Assembly: GCF_006442815.1 (NCBI RefSeq)
Contig: NZ_VFVL01000010.1
Coordinates: 62,001 to 126,000 of the forward strand
Length of the DNA stretch: 64,000 nt
Direction of reading: 5' to 3'
Source of the DNA: Mesorhizobium sp. B2-4-3
Lineage (GTDB): Bacteria > Pseudomonadota > Alphaproteobacteria > Rhizobiales > Rhizobiaceae
Part shown: piece by piece, positions 34,867-43,069 of the stretch
How the letters are laid out: each line of letters begins with the position of its first letter
Position numbering within the stretch: position 1 is the first letter of the stretch
Position numbers and translations under genes: made by a program
The notes under the pieces: generated by a model
Database searches by the model: none
Seen by the model: the letters and a program-made list of their open reading frames with translations, nothing else
What the model was told of the DNA's origin: nothing

Positions 34867-35556
34867 TCAGTTTTTCGATGCGCGCTTTTCGAGGCCGCGC
34901 GCATAGGCAAGAAGTTCTTCGAAATCGAGGCCGATATGCTGGCGCGCATGGCGCTGGGCGGCGCGCATGTCGGCGCCCTTGAGCAGGGCGACATAAGTTT
35001 CGTGCACATCCTCGGCCGGCACCGGCTCGTTGCGGGCGCGCTGGTGCAGGGCGAAATACATCTGCAGCCGGCTGGTCAGCCGCTGCCAGGTCTCAAGCAG
35101 CACCGAATTGTCCGCCCATTCGTAGATCAGCCCGTGTAGCTGCAGCGCGGTCTCGATCTGGCGCGTGGTGTCCTTCGCCCGCGTCGCCTGCTTCACCGCT
35201 TCATGGCGGCGGTCGAGCTCGTCGAAGAAGCGCTGGTCGCGCTGCGGCCAGGTCTTCTCGATGGCGAACTCGTCCAGCACCTGATTGAGCGAATAGGCAT
35301 CGATGATGTCCTTGGCGGTGACCTCGATGACGAAGGTGCCGGCATAGGGGATGCTGGTCAGGACGCCTTCCTGCACCAGCTCGCGCATCGCCTCGCGCAA
35401 TGGCGCGCGGCTCACCCGCATCTGCTCCGAAATCCTGAGCTCGTTGAGCTTTTGCCCCGGTTCCAGCTGTCCGGTCAGGATGGCGCGCCGCAGCAGGGCG
35501 ACGATCTCCGCCCTGCGCGTCGTATCCGCGATCGGACTGAAATCCAGCTTTGCCAT
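34867..35556 (-). CDS. GntR-family regulator (FCD type)
   Basis: A 229-residue regulator. An N-terminal winged helix (AEIVALLRRAILTGQLEPGQ, MRVSRAPLREAMRELVQEGV) is followed by an FCD all-helical ligand domain. It starts at 35556 with MAKLDF; longer readings to 35691 cross the operator. It is the first gene before the two enolase-like genes and the Opp-type transporter, which it probably represses until substrate is present. A perfect palindrome sits 37 bp upstream of its start. Confidence 0.88.
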   Translation of the reverse strand: MAKLDFSPIADTTRRAEIVALLRRAILTGQLEPGQKLNELRISEQMRVSRAPLREAMRELVQEGVLTSIPYAGTFVIEVTAKDIIDAYSLNQVLDEFAIEKTWPQRDQRFFDELDRRHEAVKQATRAKDTTRQIETALQLHGLIYEWADNSVLLETWQRLTSRLQMYFALHQRARNEPVPAEDVHETYVALLKGADMRAAQRHARQHIGLDFEELLAYARGLEKRASKN

Positions 35557-35592
35557 GTGTCGACTCCCGGGAGGAATTTCTGCAAGACAAGC

Positions 35593-35608
35593 AGATTGTC
35601 GACAATCT
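35593..35608. promoter_or_regulatory. GntR operator, perfect 16-bp palindrome
   Basis: AGATTGTCGACAATCT reads identically on both strands, 37 bp upstream of the GntR ATG. The core ATTGTCGACAAT matches the FCD-GntR operator style (ATTGT-N2-ACAAT). A half-site GATTGTC also occurs at 32480-32486 in the gap before binding-protein paralog 2. Confidence 0.75.
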
Positions 35609-35653
35609 AACAAGAGCCGATTTCCGTGAATTCCGGATTTTGAACCGGCAGCC

Positions 35654-36445
35654 TCAAGCCGCTCGCCCGTAGAAGCCGATCCGCTCCTCATCGGTGAACA
35701 TGACGCCAGGACGTTCGTAGTAGGAAAACACCGCGATCATGCGCTCGCGATTGCCTTCGACGGTGGTCACGCGGTGCGCGGTGTTCTTGCCGCGGAAGAC
35801 GTTGAGCGTGCCGGCCTTGATGCGCAGGATCTTTGCCTCGGGATCGCGCCCCTCGAGCAGCTTGGCGACGCCGTCATAGTTCGGATCGTCGCCCGAGCGC
35901 AGGTCGGTGCGGTATTCGAAGTCGCCGCCGATCTCCGGAGCCTGCAAGAGCAGCGTCGTGGTGAATTCCGAGCGGTCGAAATGCCAGTTGAGCGCCTCGC
36001 CGGCGCGGTAGCCCATGACGTTGGCGCGGGCCAGCGGGTCCTGCATGACATGCAGTTGCGGCTTGTCCATCGTCGCCGCCAGGAACCGCACCAGCGGCGC
36101 GTATTCGTAGATTGAAAGGACGGTGCTGCCCGGGATCTGGTCGGCGCAGACCGTATGGCTGATCGTCTCCACCTTGCGCAGCGCCGGATGGCCCGGCGAA
36201 AGCTCCGGGATCGACGGCTTGAAGTAGATGTTGTGCATGCGCTTGTGGACATACGAACGCGTGTCCATCACCGGCCGAACCTCTGCGACCGCCTTTTCGG
36301 CAATACCGGGACGCAGAAAACCTTCCAGGTTGAACATGCCGCTTGCCGCCAGCGCGGCCTTGGACTCGTCCACCAGCCGCTGCCATTCGGGACTGCCCTC
36401 GCGGTCGAGCGGGTAGCGGTCCAGGTCGAGAATGTTTTCGATCAT
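35654..36445 (-). CDS. Fe(II)/2-oxoglutarate oxygenase related to BesD/HalD, with hydroxylase-type HxD
   Basis: A 263-residue non-heme iron oxygenase. The iron ligands are His155 and Asp157 (NWHFDRSEF) and His224 (TAHRVTTV), with RERMIAVFSYYE downstream for 2-oxoglutarate binding. The fold and ALNWHFD, FTTTLLLQAPEIGGDFEY segments match the BesD/HalD amino-acid halogenase family, but those enzymes have Gly in place of Asp157. The intact HxD predicts hydroxylation of a free amino acid or related compound. I chose the ATG at 36445 (MIENILDLDRY). It is divergent from a LysR gene. Confidence 0.82.
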   Translation of the reverse strand: MIENILDLDRYPLDREGSPEWQRLVDESKAALAASGMFNLEGFLRPGIAEKAVAEVRPVMDTRSYVHKRMHNIYFKPSIPELSPGHPALRKVETISHTVCADQIPGSTVLSIYEYAPLVRFLAATMDKPQLHVMQDPLARANVMGYRAGEALNWHFDRSEFTTTLLLQAPEIGGDFEYRTDLRSGDDPNYDGVAKLLEGRDPEAKILRIKAGTLNVFRGKNTAHRVTTVEGNRERMIAVFSYYERPGVMFTDEERIGFYGRAA

Positions 36446-36476
36446 AGCGTCCTCCGAAATCTGAGGCTTACTACAC

Positions 36477-36494
36477 GGCAAGGAAATCTTTGCC
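36477..36494. promoter_or_regulatory. Inverted repeat between the oxygenase and LysR genes
   Basis: GGCAA-N8-TTGCC lies centrally in the 99-bp divergent promoter region between the oxygenase and LysR genes. It is compatible with a LysR box, but short. Confidence 0.35.
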
Positions 36495-36544
36495 GCAACG
36501 CGGAAAATTGTTAGGCTCTCTCAAGAAAAACTTTCGAGGGAAAC

Positions 36545-37480
36545 GTGGACAAGCTTCCGCCATTGAATGCGATGAGGACTTTCGAGGTCGCGGCGCGCGC
36601 CGGCAGTTTCACGCTTGCCGCAAGCGAGCTCGGCGTGTCGTCGGCCGCGGTCAGCCAGCAGATCCGCAACCTGGAAGACTGGTTCGGCAAGCAGCTCTTC
36701 ATGCGCAACGGCAATCGTATCGCGCTGACCGATGCCGGCCACGCCATCTATCCGCAGACGGCGCACGCGCTGGGCGAGATCGCGGCGGTCGGCCGGCGCA
36801 TGCTGGAAGGCGGCTTGCGCACGCGCCTCGTGGTGAGCGTGCCGGTCTCCCTGGCGGAGCTGTGGCTGGCGCCGAGGCTTGGCGTACTGCTCGACGGTTT
36901 TCCGCGGATGGCGATCGACGTCCGGGTCGAGGACGATCCCGTCGACTTCGTGCGCCAGAACATCGACCTGCGCATCTCCTATGGCGATTATCACTACCCG
37001 GCGCTGAAGATGGTGCGGCTCGTTCATGACGAGGTGCTGCCGGTGGCATCGCCCGAGTTCTGGCATCGTCACGGCAATGGGGCCGCCAGCTTGGCGGACG
37101 TGCATGAGAGCCACTTCATCCATACCAATTGGGGGCCGAACTATGCCTCGCACCCGAGCTGGGCGGATTGGTTCGCCGCCGCCGGCGGCAGCCGCGCGCC
37201 GGACCCTTCGCATGGCCGCCGCGTCGGCCTGTCCAGCCTGGCGATCGGCGCCGCGCGGCTGGGACTGGGGATAGCCCTGGGACAAAGGGTGATGGCGAAT
37301 GCCGATCTTGAGGCGGGGCGATTGATCGCCCTGTCGTCCGTCCCGGTTCGTCTCGGCCAGCCCTATTGCGCCTTCATGCTGCCGGCGAAGGCGGAACGCG
37401 CCGACATCGCTGGTCTGGTCGAACTGCTGGCAAGCAATCCCGCGAAGCCGCGCACGGAGCCAGCGTCGGGAGCCGCCTGA
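36545..37480 (+). CDS. LysR-family regulator (GcvA-like)
   Basis: A 311-residue LTTR starting from GTG at 36545, preceded by GAGGG. It begins MDKLPPLNAMRTFEVAARAG, the conserved opening of the GcvA group, with helix-turn-helix SSAAVSQQIRNLEDWFGKQL. The effector domain includes DLRISYGDYHYPALKMVRL. It probably controls the divergent oxygenase gene. The C-terminal tail is rich in Pro and Ala. Confidence 0.88.
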   Translation: MDKLPPLNAMRTFEVAARAGSFTLAASELGVSSAAVSQQIRNLEDWFGKQLFMRNGNRIALTDAGHAIYPQTAHALGEIAAVGRRMLEGGLRTRLVVSVPVSLAELWLAPRLGVLLDGFPRMAIDVRVEDDPVDFVRQNIDLRISYGDYHYPALKMVRLVHDEVLPVASPEFWHRHGNGAASLADVHESHFIHTNWGPNYASHPSWADWFAAAGGSRAPDPSHGRRVGLSSLAIGAARLGLGIALGQRVMANADLEAGRLIALSSVPVRLGQPYCAFMLPAKAERADIAGLVELLASNPAKPRTEPASGAA

Positions 37481-37490
37481 ACCCTAATAA

Positions 37491-37528
37491 CAAAAACGGC
37501 GCCCTCGACGTGGGTGTCGAGGGCGCCG
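37491..37528 (-). terminator. Rho-independent terminator of the RND efflux operon
   Basis: CGGCGCCCTCGAC (37497-37509) pairs with GTCGAGGGCGCCG (37516-37528) around a 6-nt loop. On the minus strand the stem is followed by TTTTTG. It lies 26 bp after the adaptor-protein stop. With the LysR gene ending just before, it may also stop rightward transcription. Confidence 0.85.
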
Positions 37529-37553
37529 TCGGACCGGAAACTGATGGGGGTTA

Positions 37554-38702
37554 TCAGCTGGCCGGTTTCGGTTGCGGCAAGGGAGAAACCGGCATTCCGG
37601 GTCCGATTTTCTGCAGATTGCCCGTGATCACCTGATCGGTCTCGGAGATGCCGGAGGTCACGGAAATCAGGTCGCCGTCGGTCGGCCCAAGCGAGACCAG
37701 CTTCTGGTCGACGGTGTTGCCCTTGCCGATGACATAGAGGTACTTGCCGAGCTGGCTGGAACCCAGCGCCACTTGCGGCACCATCAGCGTGTTGGGCTGT
37801 TCCTTCACATGCAGCCGCACCCGCACATATTGCCCAGGCAGCAGCGTGAACTTGGCGTTGCCGATCGTGGCGCGCGCCGTGATCGTGCCGGTCGAATGGT
37901 CGATCGTGTTGTCGATGAAGGTGAGCTCGCCCTTCTGGCTGGGCTGGGTCTCGCCGGGCAGCAAAACGTCGACGGCGATCGGACCGTTGGCCTTCGCCTG
38001 CTCGATCTGCACGAGGTCGCTCTCGCTCGGATTGAAGGTCACATAGATCGGATCGAGCTGCACCAGCGTGTTGAGCACGGTGCCGGCGACGCTGACCAGC
38101 GTGCCGACCGAGGCCTGATTGCGGCCGATACGACCCGAGAACGGCGCCTTGATCTCGGCATAGCCGAGATTGAGCTCGGCTGTGCGCACCGACGCCTGGT
38201 CGACGGCAAGGGCGGCTTGCGCCGTGCGCAGATTGCTGGTGCGCTGGTCGAAGCTGTCCTTGTCGAGGTAACCGGCCTTGGCGAGATCGGTGCCGCGGCC
38301 GAGATTGGATTTTGCATAGTCGAGCGTCGCGCTATCGCGCTGCACCTGCGCCTTCGCCTGCTCCAGCGCGGCCTGATAGTCATCGGGCGCGATGCGGTAG
38401 AGCATGTCGCCCTGCTTGACGTCGCTGCCGTCGGCCGCGGTCTGATCCTGCAGATAGCCCGGCACGCGCGCCTGCAGCGTGATGCTGCGGATCGACTCCA
38501 CCCGCGCGGCGTAGTCGAGATAGATCGGCAGCGTCTTCTTCACGACATTCACCACCGGCACCGGCATCACGAAGGCCGCCGGCGCTGGCGCGGCACCCGC
38601 CGCACCGCCGCTCAAATTGCCCATGTCGAGAAAGTGCACGCTGGCCACCGAGATCGCGCCCAGCGCGACGGCTGTTCCCAAGGCGATTTTCCATCTACGC
38701 AT
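37554..38702 (-). CDS. RND efflux periplasmic adaptor (membrane fusion protein)
   Basis: A 382-residue HlyD/AcrA-type adaptor. The N-terminus is a membrane anchor (ALGTAVALGAISVASVHF) without a lipobox. It is followed by the lipoyl/barrel halves (RVESIRSITLQARVPGYLQD, LNLGYAEIKAPFSGRIGRNQ), the coiled-coil hairpin between them, and the beta-barrel (LLPGQYVRVRLHVKE). It links the RND pump to an outer-membrane channel. It is downstream of the pump gene, the reverse of the usual adaptor-first order. Confidence 0.9.
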   Translation of the reverse strand: MRRWKIALGTAVALGAISVASVHFLDMGNLSGGAAGAAPAPAAFVMPVPVVNVVKKTLPIYLDYAARVESIRSITLQARVPGYLQDQTAADGSDVKQGDMLYRIAPDDYQAALEQAKAQVQRDSATLDYAKSNLGRGTDLAKAGYLDKDSFDQRTSNLRTAQAALAVDQASVRTAELNLGYAEIKAPFSGRIGRNQASVGTLVSVAGTVLNTLVQLDPIYVTFNPSESDLVQIEQAKANGPIAVDVLLPGETQPSQKGELTFIDNTIDHSTGTITARATIGNAKFTLLPGQYVRVRLHVKEQPNTLMVPQVALGSSQLGKYLYVIGKGNTVDQKLVSLGPTDGDLISVTSGISETDQVITGNLQKIGPGMPVSPLPQPKPAS

Positions 38703-38718
38703 AATTGATCTCCAATCT

Positions 38719-38760
38719 TATTCGGCCGCCTGGGCGACCTATTCAGCCGCCTGGGCGAGC
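38719..38760. repeat. 21-bp tandem duplication at the end of the RND pump gene
   Basis: Two 21-bp units (38719-38739 and 38740-38760) differ at two positions. On the minus strand both read Ala-Gln-Ala-Ala-Glu followed by a stop (TAG in the first, TAA in the second), so the gene end was duplicated in frame. Confidence 0.75.
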
Positions 38761-41700
38761 GGCTGAAGCGCCGGCTCGGCGGTCGGTTCAATTTCGTCTT
38801 GCTGTGGCGCATCGTCGTGCGCCTTGGCAGGTTCCCTTTCGCCGCGTTCGCGCAACTGCTCGATCACGGCGTAGAAGACAGGCACGAAGACCAGCGACAG
38901 GATCGTCGCCGCCACCATGCCGCCGAAGACGGTGGTGCCGATCGATTGCCGGCTGGCTGCGCCGGCGCCCGTCGCGAACATCAGCGGCAGCACGCCGAGG
39001 ATGAAGGCGAAGGCGGTCATCAGGATCGGCCGCAGTCTCAGCCTTGCCGCTTCCATCGCCGCCTCGACGATGGTGAGACCCTCCTCGCGCCGGCGTCTGG
39101 CGAATTCGACGATCAGGATCGCGTTCTTCGCCGCCAGGCCGATCAGCATGACGAAGCCGATCTGCGAGTAGACGTCGATCTGCATGCCGCGCAGCATCAG
39201 CACCACGAAGGCGCCGAACAAAGCGAGCGGCACGGCGAGCAGCACCATGAAGGGCATCGCCCAGCTTTCATACTGCGCCGCCAGGATCAGGAAGACGAAG
39301 ACGATCGCCAGCCCGAACACCACCGAAGCGATCGATCCGGCTTTGAGCTCCTGATAGGTGATGCCGGTCCACTCGTAGCCGAAGTCGCGCGGCAGCACGT
39401 TCGCCGCCGCCCGCTCCATGGCCGCCACCGCCTGCCCGGACGAGAAGCCGGGAGCGGCGCCGCCATTGATCAGGGCCGAGGCATTGTTGTTGTAGTGCGG
39501 CACGGTCTCCGGACCGACGATCGGCACCAGTCTGCCCAGCGTGCTCAGCGGCACCATGCCGCCCGACGCGTTGCGCACATAGAGCCGCGAGATGTCGGTG
39601 GCGTCGGCGCGCGCGTCCTTGTCGGCCTGGATGGTCACGCGGAAGGTGCGGCCGAACAGGTTGAAGTCGTTGACGTAGAGCGAGCCGAGATAGATCTGCA
39701 GCGTGTTGAAGACGTCCGGCAAGTTGAGGCCGAGCAGCTTCGCCTTGCTGCGGTCGAGGTCGTAGTTGAACTGCGGCGTCGAGGTCGAGAAGGACGAGAA
39801 CAGCTGCTGCGGGTTGAGCTCCGGCTGCTTGCGCGCCTCGGCGAGCAGCGCCTGCGTGACGTCGTTCAGCGCGGCACTGCCGCGCCCGGACAGGTCTTCG
39901 ACCTGGAACTCGAAGCCGCCGGTGGTGCCGATGCCAGGGATCGAGGGCGGATCGAAGGAGAGCGCGAACGCATCCGGCATCTGCAGGAGCTTGCCGCGCA
40001 CCTGCTCGACCAGTTTCGAGGCGCTCTGGTCGGGACCGCGTTCGTCCCACGGCTTCAGGATCGCGAACTCCACCGCCGAATTCGACTGCGCGGCGCTGGT
40101 CAGGAAGTTCAGGCCGCTGATCGAGCCGACGATGTCGACGCCGGGCGTCGATTGCAGGATGTCGCGCGCCTTCTGCGCCACCGCGTCGGTGCGCTCCAAG
40201 GAAGCACCGTCCGGCAACTGGATGACGACGAAGAAATAGCCCTGGTCTTCGACCGGCAGGAAGGTCGAAGGTAGTTTCTGCCAAACGAAATAGGTGGCGA
40301 CGAGGCCGGCCGCGAACAGGACGAGCATGGCCCAGCGCAGCTTGATCAGGATGCGCACGCCATGCGCATAGGCATGCGACAGCCAGTCGAAGCCGGCGTT
40401 GAACCAGCGGAACAGCACGAACTGGGTTTCGCCGCGATGGCGTAGGAAGGCGGCGCTCAGCGCCGGCGACAGCGTCAGCGAGTTGAAGGCGGAAATGCCG
40501 ACGGAGATCGCGACGGTCAGCGCGAACTGGTTGTAGAGCCGGCCGGAGACGCCCGGGATGAAGGCGACGGGAACGAACACCGCCATCAGCACCGCCGTGG
40601 TGGCAATGATCGGCCCGGTCACCTCGGCCATCGCCGCGCGCGTCGCGGCAAGCGGCTTAAGCCCGGCCTCCAGTTGTCGCTCGACATTCTCGACCACGAC
40701 GATCGCATCGTCGACGACAAGACCGATCGCTAGCACCATGCCGAGCAGCGAGAGCATGTTGAGCGAGAAGCCCAGCATATACATGATCGCCAATGTCGCG
40801 ATCAGCGAGACGGGAATGGCGATGGTCGGGATGATCGTGGTGCGCCAGCTCTGCAGGAAGATGAACACCACCGCCACGACCAGCACCAGCGCTTCACCGA
40901 GCGTGATCAACACGTCATGCATCGAGGCCGACACGAAGCGCGTCGTGTCGTAATGCATGGCGTAGTGGACGCCCTTGGGAAAGCGCTGCGACAGCTCCTG
41001 CATCTTGTCCTTGACCCGCTGCTGCAGGTCGAGGGCGTTGGAGCCGGGCATCTGGTAGACGGCCAAAACCACTGTCGGGTCCTTGCCGAAAAAGGCGGAT
41101 GACGAATATTGCAGCGCGCCGAGCTCGATGCGGGCAACGTCGCGCAGCCTGACCAGCGAGCCATTCTCGGAGTTGGCGCGCACGACGATGTCGCCGAATT
41201 CCTTCGGGTCGCTGAGGCGGCCCACCGCGTTGACCTGCATTTCGAAGGCGGTGCCGGCGGGTGCCGGCGACTGGCCGATCTTGCCGGCCGCCACCTGCAC
41301 GTTCTGTTCGGCGATCGCATTCTGCACGTCGACGGCGGTGATGCCGAGATTGGCCAATTTGTCCGGGTCGAGCCAGACGCGCATCGAATAGCGGCGCTCG
41401 CCGAAGATCTGCACGTCGCCGACGCCGGGCAGGCGCTTCAGCGGATCGACCACCTGCAGATAGGCGAGGTTGCTCAGCGCCACCGGATCGATCGAGCCGT
41501 CCGGCGAGGTGAGGTCGACGATCAGCACGAAATTGGGGTTTTGCTTCTTGATCGTCACGCCGCCCTGGTTGACGATGGCCGGCAGGGAGGATGCCGCTTG
41601 GCTGACGCGATTCTGCACGTCGACGGCCGCCGTGCTCAACGGATAGCCGACGTCGAAGGTGATGGTGATGGTCGAGGAGCCGTCATTCGAGCTCGTCGAC

Positions 41701-41936
41701 GACATGTAGGTCATGCCTTGCACGCCATTGATCTGCTGCTCGAGCGGCGTGGTGACCGTATCGGCCACGACCTGCGCGCTGGCGCCCGGATAATGGGCGC
41801 TGACCACAACCTGCGGGGGCGTGATGTCGGGGAACTGCGAGACCGGCAAGAGGAAATAGGCGATCGCACCGGCGAGCACCATGATGATGGCGATCGCCGA
41901 CGCGAAGATCGGGCGGTGGATGAAGAAGTTCACCAT
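38739..41936 (-). CDS. RND multidrug efflux pump, HAE1 family (AcrB-like)
   Basis: A 1065-residue inner-membrane proton antiporter with twelve helices in two repeats and two large periplasmic loops. MVNFFIHRPIFASAIAIIMV is the standard HAE1 opening. VVDDAIVVVENVERQLEAG contains the proton-relay aspartate pair, and VLMAVFVPVAFIPGVSGRLY is typical. It exports hydrophobic drugs or dyes with the adaptor encoded downstream. No TolC-like channel gene is in the window, so a shared one must be used. The gene is divergent from a TetR repressor gene. Confidence 0.93.
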   Translation of the reverse strand: MVNFFIHRPIFASAIAIIMVLAGAIAYFLLPVSQFPDITPPQVVVSAHYPGASAQVVADTVTTPLEQQINGVQGMTYMSSTSSNDGSSTITITFDVGYPLSTAAVDVQNRVSQAASSLPAIVNQGGVTIKKQNPNFVLIVDLTSPDGSIDPVALSNLAYLQVVDPLKRLPGVGDVQIFGERRYSMRVWLDPDKLANLGITAVDVQNAIAEQNVQVAAGKIGQSPAPAGTAFEMQVNAVGRLSDPKEFGDIVVRANSENGSLVRLRDVARIELGALQYSSSAFFGKDPTVVLAVYQMPGSNALDLQQRVKDKMQELSQRFPKGVHYAMHYDTTRFVSASMHDVLITLGEALVLVVAVVFIFLQSWRTTIIPTIAIPVSLIATLAIMYMLGFSLNMLSLLGMVLAIGLVVDDAIVVVENVERQLEAGLKPLAATRAAMAEVTGPIIATTAVLMAVFVPVAFIPGVSGRLYNQFALTVAISVGISAFNSLTLSPALSAAFLRHRGETQFVLFRWFNAGFDWLSHAYAHGVRILIKLRWAMLVLFAAGLVATYFVWQKLPSTFLPVEDQGYFFVVIQLPDGASLERTDAVAQKARDILQSTPGVDIVGSISGLNFLTSAAQSNSAVEFAILKPWDERGPDQSASKLVEQVRGKLLQMPDAFALSFDPPSIPGIGTTGGFEFQVEDLSGRGSAALNDVTQALLAEARKQPELNPQQLFSSFSTSTPQFNYDLDRSKAKLLGLNLPDVFNTLQIYLGSLYVNDFNLFGRTFRVTIQADKDARADATDISRLYVRNASGGMVPLSTLGRLVPIVGPETVPHYNNNASALINGGAAPGFSSGQAVAAMERAAANVLPRDFGYEWTGITYQELKAGSIASVVFGLAIVFVFLILAAQYESWAMPFMVLLAVPLALFGAFVVLMLRGMQIDVYSQIGFVMLIGLAAKNAILIVEFARRRREEGLTIVEAAMEAARLRLRPILMTAFAFILGVLPLMFATGAGAASRQSIGTTVFGGMVAATILSLVFVPVFYAVIEQLRERGEREPAKAHDDAPQQDEIEPTAEPALQPLAQAAE

Positions 41937-42175
41937 GATGCGGACGCCTCGCCGAACGGTTTTGCGAAATGGCGCAGGCGCCGGGCCCGGCCGGAGCCGG
42001 AGCCGGAATCCGCCAGGAAGGATGGCGGGACATCGTCGCCCAGCGATTGCTCCGCAGCGCGCGAGCGCAGCATCCGTTCGAAGGCTTTGGGATCGATCCC
42101 GTCTGCCTTCATCACCAGCCGGATCATCGGATCCCGGATGGCTTCGTCGATCGTCAGGTCTTTGCGCTTTTGCAT
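41930..42175 (-). CDS. Small conserved-looking protein preceding the RND pump
   Basis: An 81-residue basic protein starting MQKRKDLTIDEAIRDPMIRL, with a helical VMKADGIDPKAFERMLRSRA and a Gly/Ser/Arg-rich tail. Its stop overlaps the pump start by 7 bp, which indicates translational coupling. It has no signal peptide or membrane segment. The function is unknown; a role in pump expression or folding is possible. Confidence 0.6.
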   Translation of the reverse strand: MQKRKDLTIDEAIRDPMIRLVMKADGIDPKAFERMLRSRAAEQSLGDDVPPSFLADSGSGSGRARRLRHFAKPFGEASASW

Positions 42176-42331
42176 AGGAGTGGCTCCTTGCTCGGCCCGC
42201 ATCGTTTGATCACGGACCGCTTTTTTCTCGTTCTTCACCGGCCGAAGCCGCATGACAGGCAGGTTTTGCGTCCTATCTCACTCTGGCAGGGCTATCGGAG
42301 GCCTTGTCGTTTGACGGCGAGTGATATAGGT

Positions 42332-42372
42332 GTTACCAGTAAGTAACATGCTGGAAGTTACAGACCGGTAAC
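42332..42372. promoter_or_regulatory. TetR operator region between RND operon and tetR
   Basis: GTTAC-N6-GTAAC occurs twice, at 42332-42347 and 42357-42372, 25 bp apart. The outer arms extend the symmetry, since GGTGTTACC pairs with GGTAACACC. It lies midway between the divergent genes and fits binding of two TetR dimers. Confidence 0.75.
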
Positions 42373-42423
42373 ACCCTAGTCAAGAGGTGGCGACGGTTTT
42401 TTTGGAAACGACGAAAGGAGAGC

Positions 42424-43008
42424 ATGATGACTGACGGCGTTGCGGAGCGTTCCCGCCCCCGGGATCGGATTCTGGAGACGGCGCAGGACATGTTCCACAA
42501 GCACGGCATCAAGGGTGTGGGCGTCGACGCCATCACCGAGGCTGCCGGCACGAACAAGATGACGCTTTACCGTCACTTCGAATCCAAGGACGAATTGATC
42601 GTCGAATGCCTGCGCGCGACGGCGGCGAAGGCGTCGAGGATCTGGGACGAGTTCGAGGCCAGGCATCCCGGCGACAAGCTCGCCCAGTTGCATGCCTGGG
42701 TCCAAAAGGCTTCCGAGCTGCTCAGCGCCGACAGCCGCGGCTGCGATATGGCCAATGCCGCCGTCGAGCTCACCGAGACCGATCACCCGGCAAGGCGCGT
42801 CATCAAGGAACTGAAGGAGGCCCAGCGCGAGAAGCTGGTTGCGCTTTGCCGCGATGCCGGCATCGGCCAGGCCGAGCTGCTCGCCGACACGCTGTCGCTG
42901 CTGCTCGAAGGCGCGCGCGTCTCGATGCAGAGCGTCGGCGCCGAAGGCCCGAGCGCGCAGTTCGTGCGCATGGCCGAAAGCCTGATCGCCTCGTTCCGGG
43001 CGCGCTGA
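42424..43008 (+). CDS. TetR-family repressor of the RND efflux operon
   Basis: A 194-residue TetR regulator. The helix-turn-helix is at residues 15-62 (DRILETAQDMFHKHGIKGVG, TNKMTLYRHFESKDELI), followed by an all-helical ligand domain. The tandem ATGATG gives two possible starts; the second (42427) is better placed after AGGAG. It is divergent from the pump genes with clear inverted repeats between them, so it is the likely repressor. Confidence 0.9.
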   Translation: MMTDGVAERSRPRDRILETAQDMFHKHGIKGVGVDAITEAAGTNKMTLYRHFESKDELIVECLRATAAKASRIWDEFEARHPGDKLAQLHAWVQKASELLSADSRGCDMANAAVELTETDHPARRVIKELKEAQREKLVALCRDAGIGQAELLADTLSLLLEGARVSMQSVGAEGPSAQFVRMAESLIASFRAR

Positions 43009-43069
43009 TGTCTTCGCCTCATCCTGATTCTGGGATATGCTGCGTCAAAATTGGGCGCCCAGCTAGGCA

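Noticed and set aside
35654..36445. Amino-acid halogenase
   Set aside because: The Asp of the HxD iron triad is intact (Asp157); family halogenases have Gly there.
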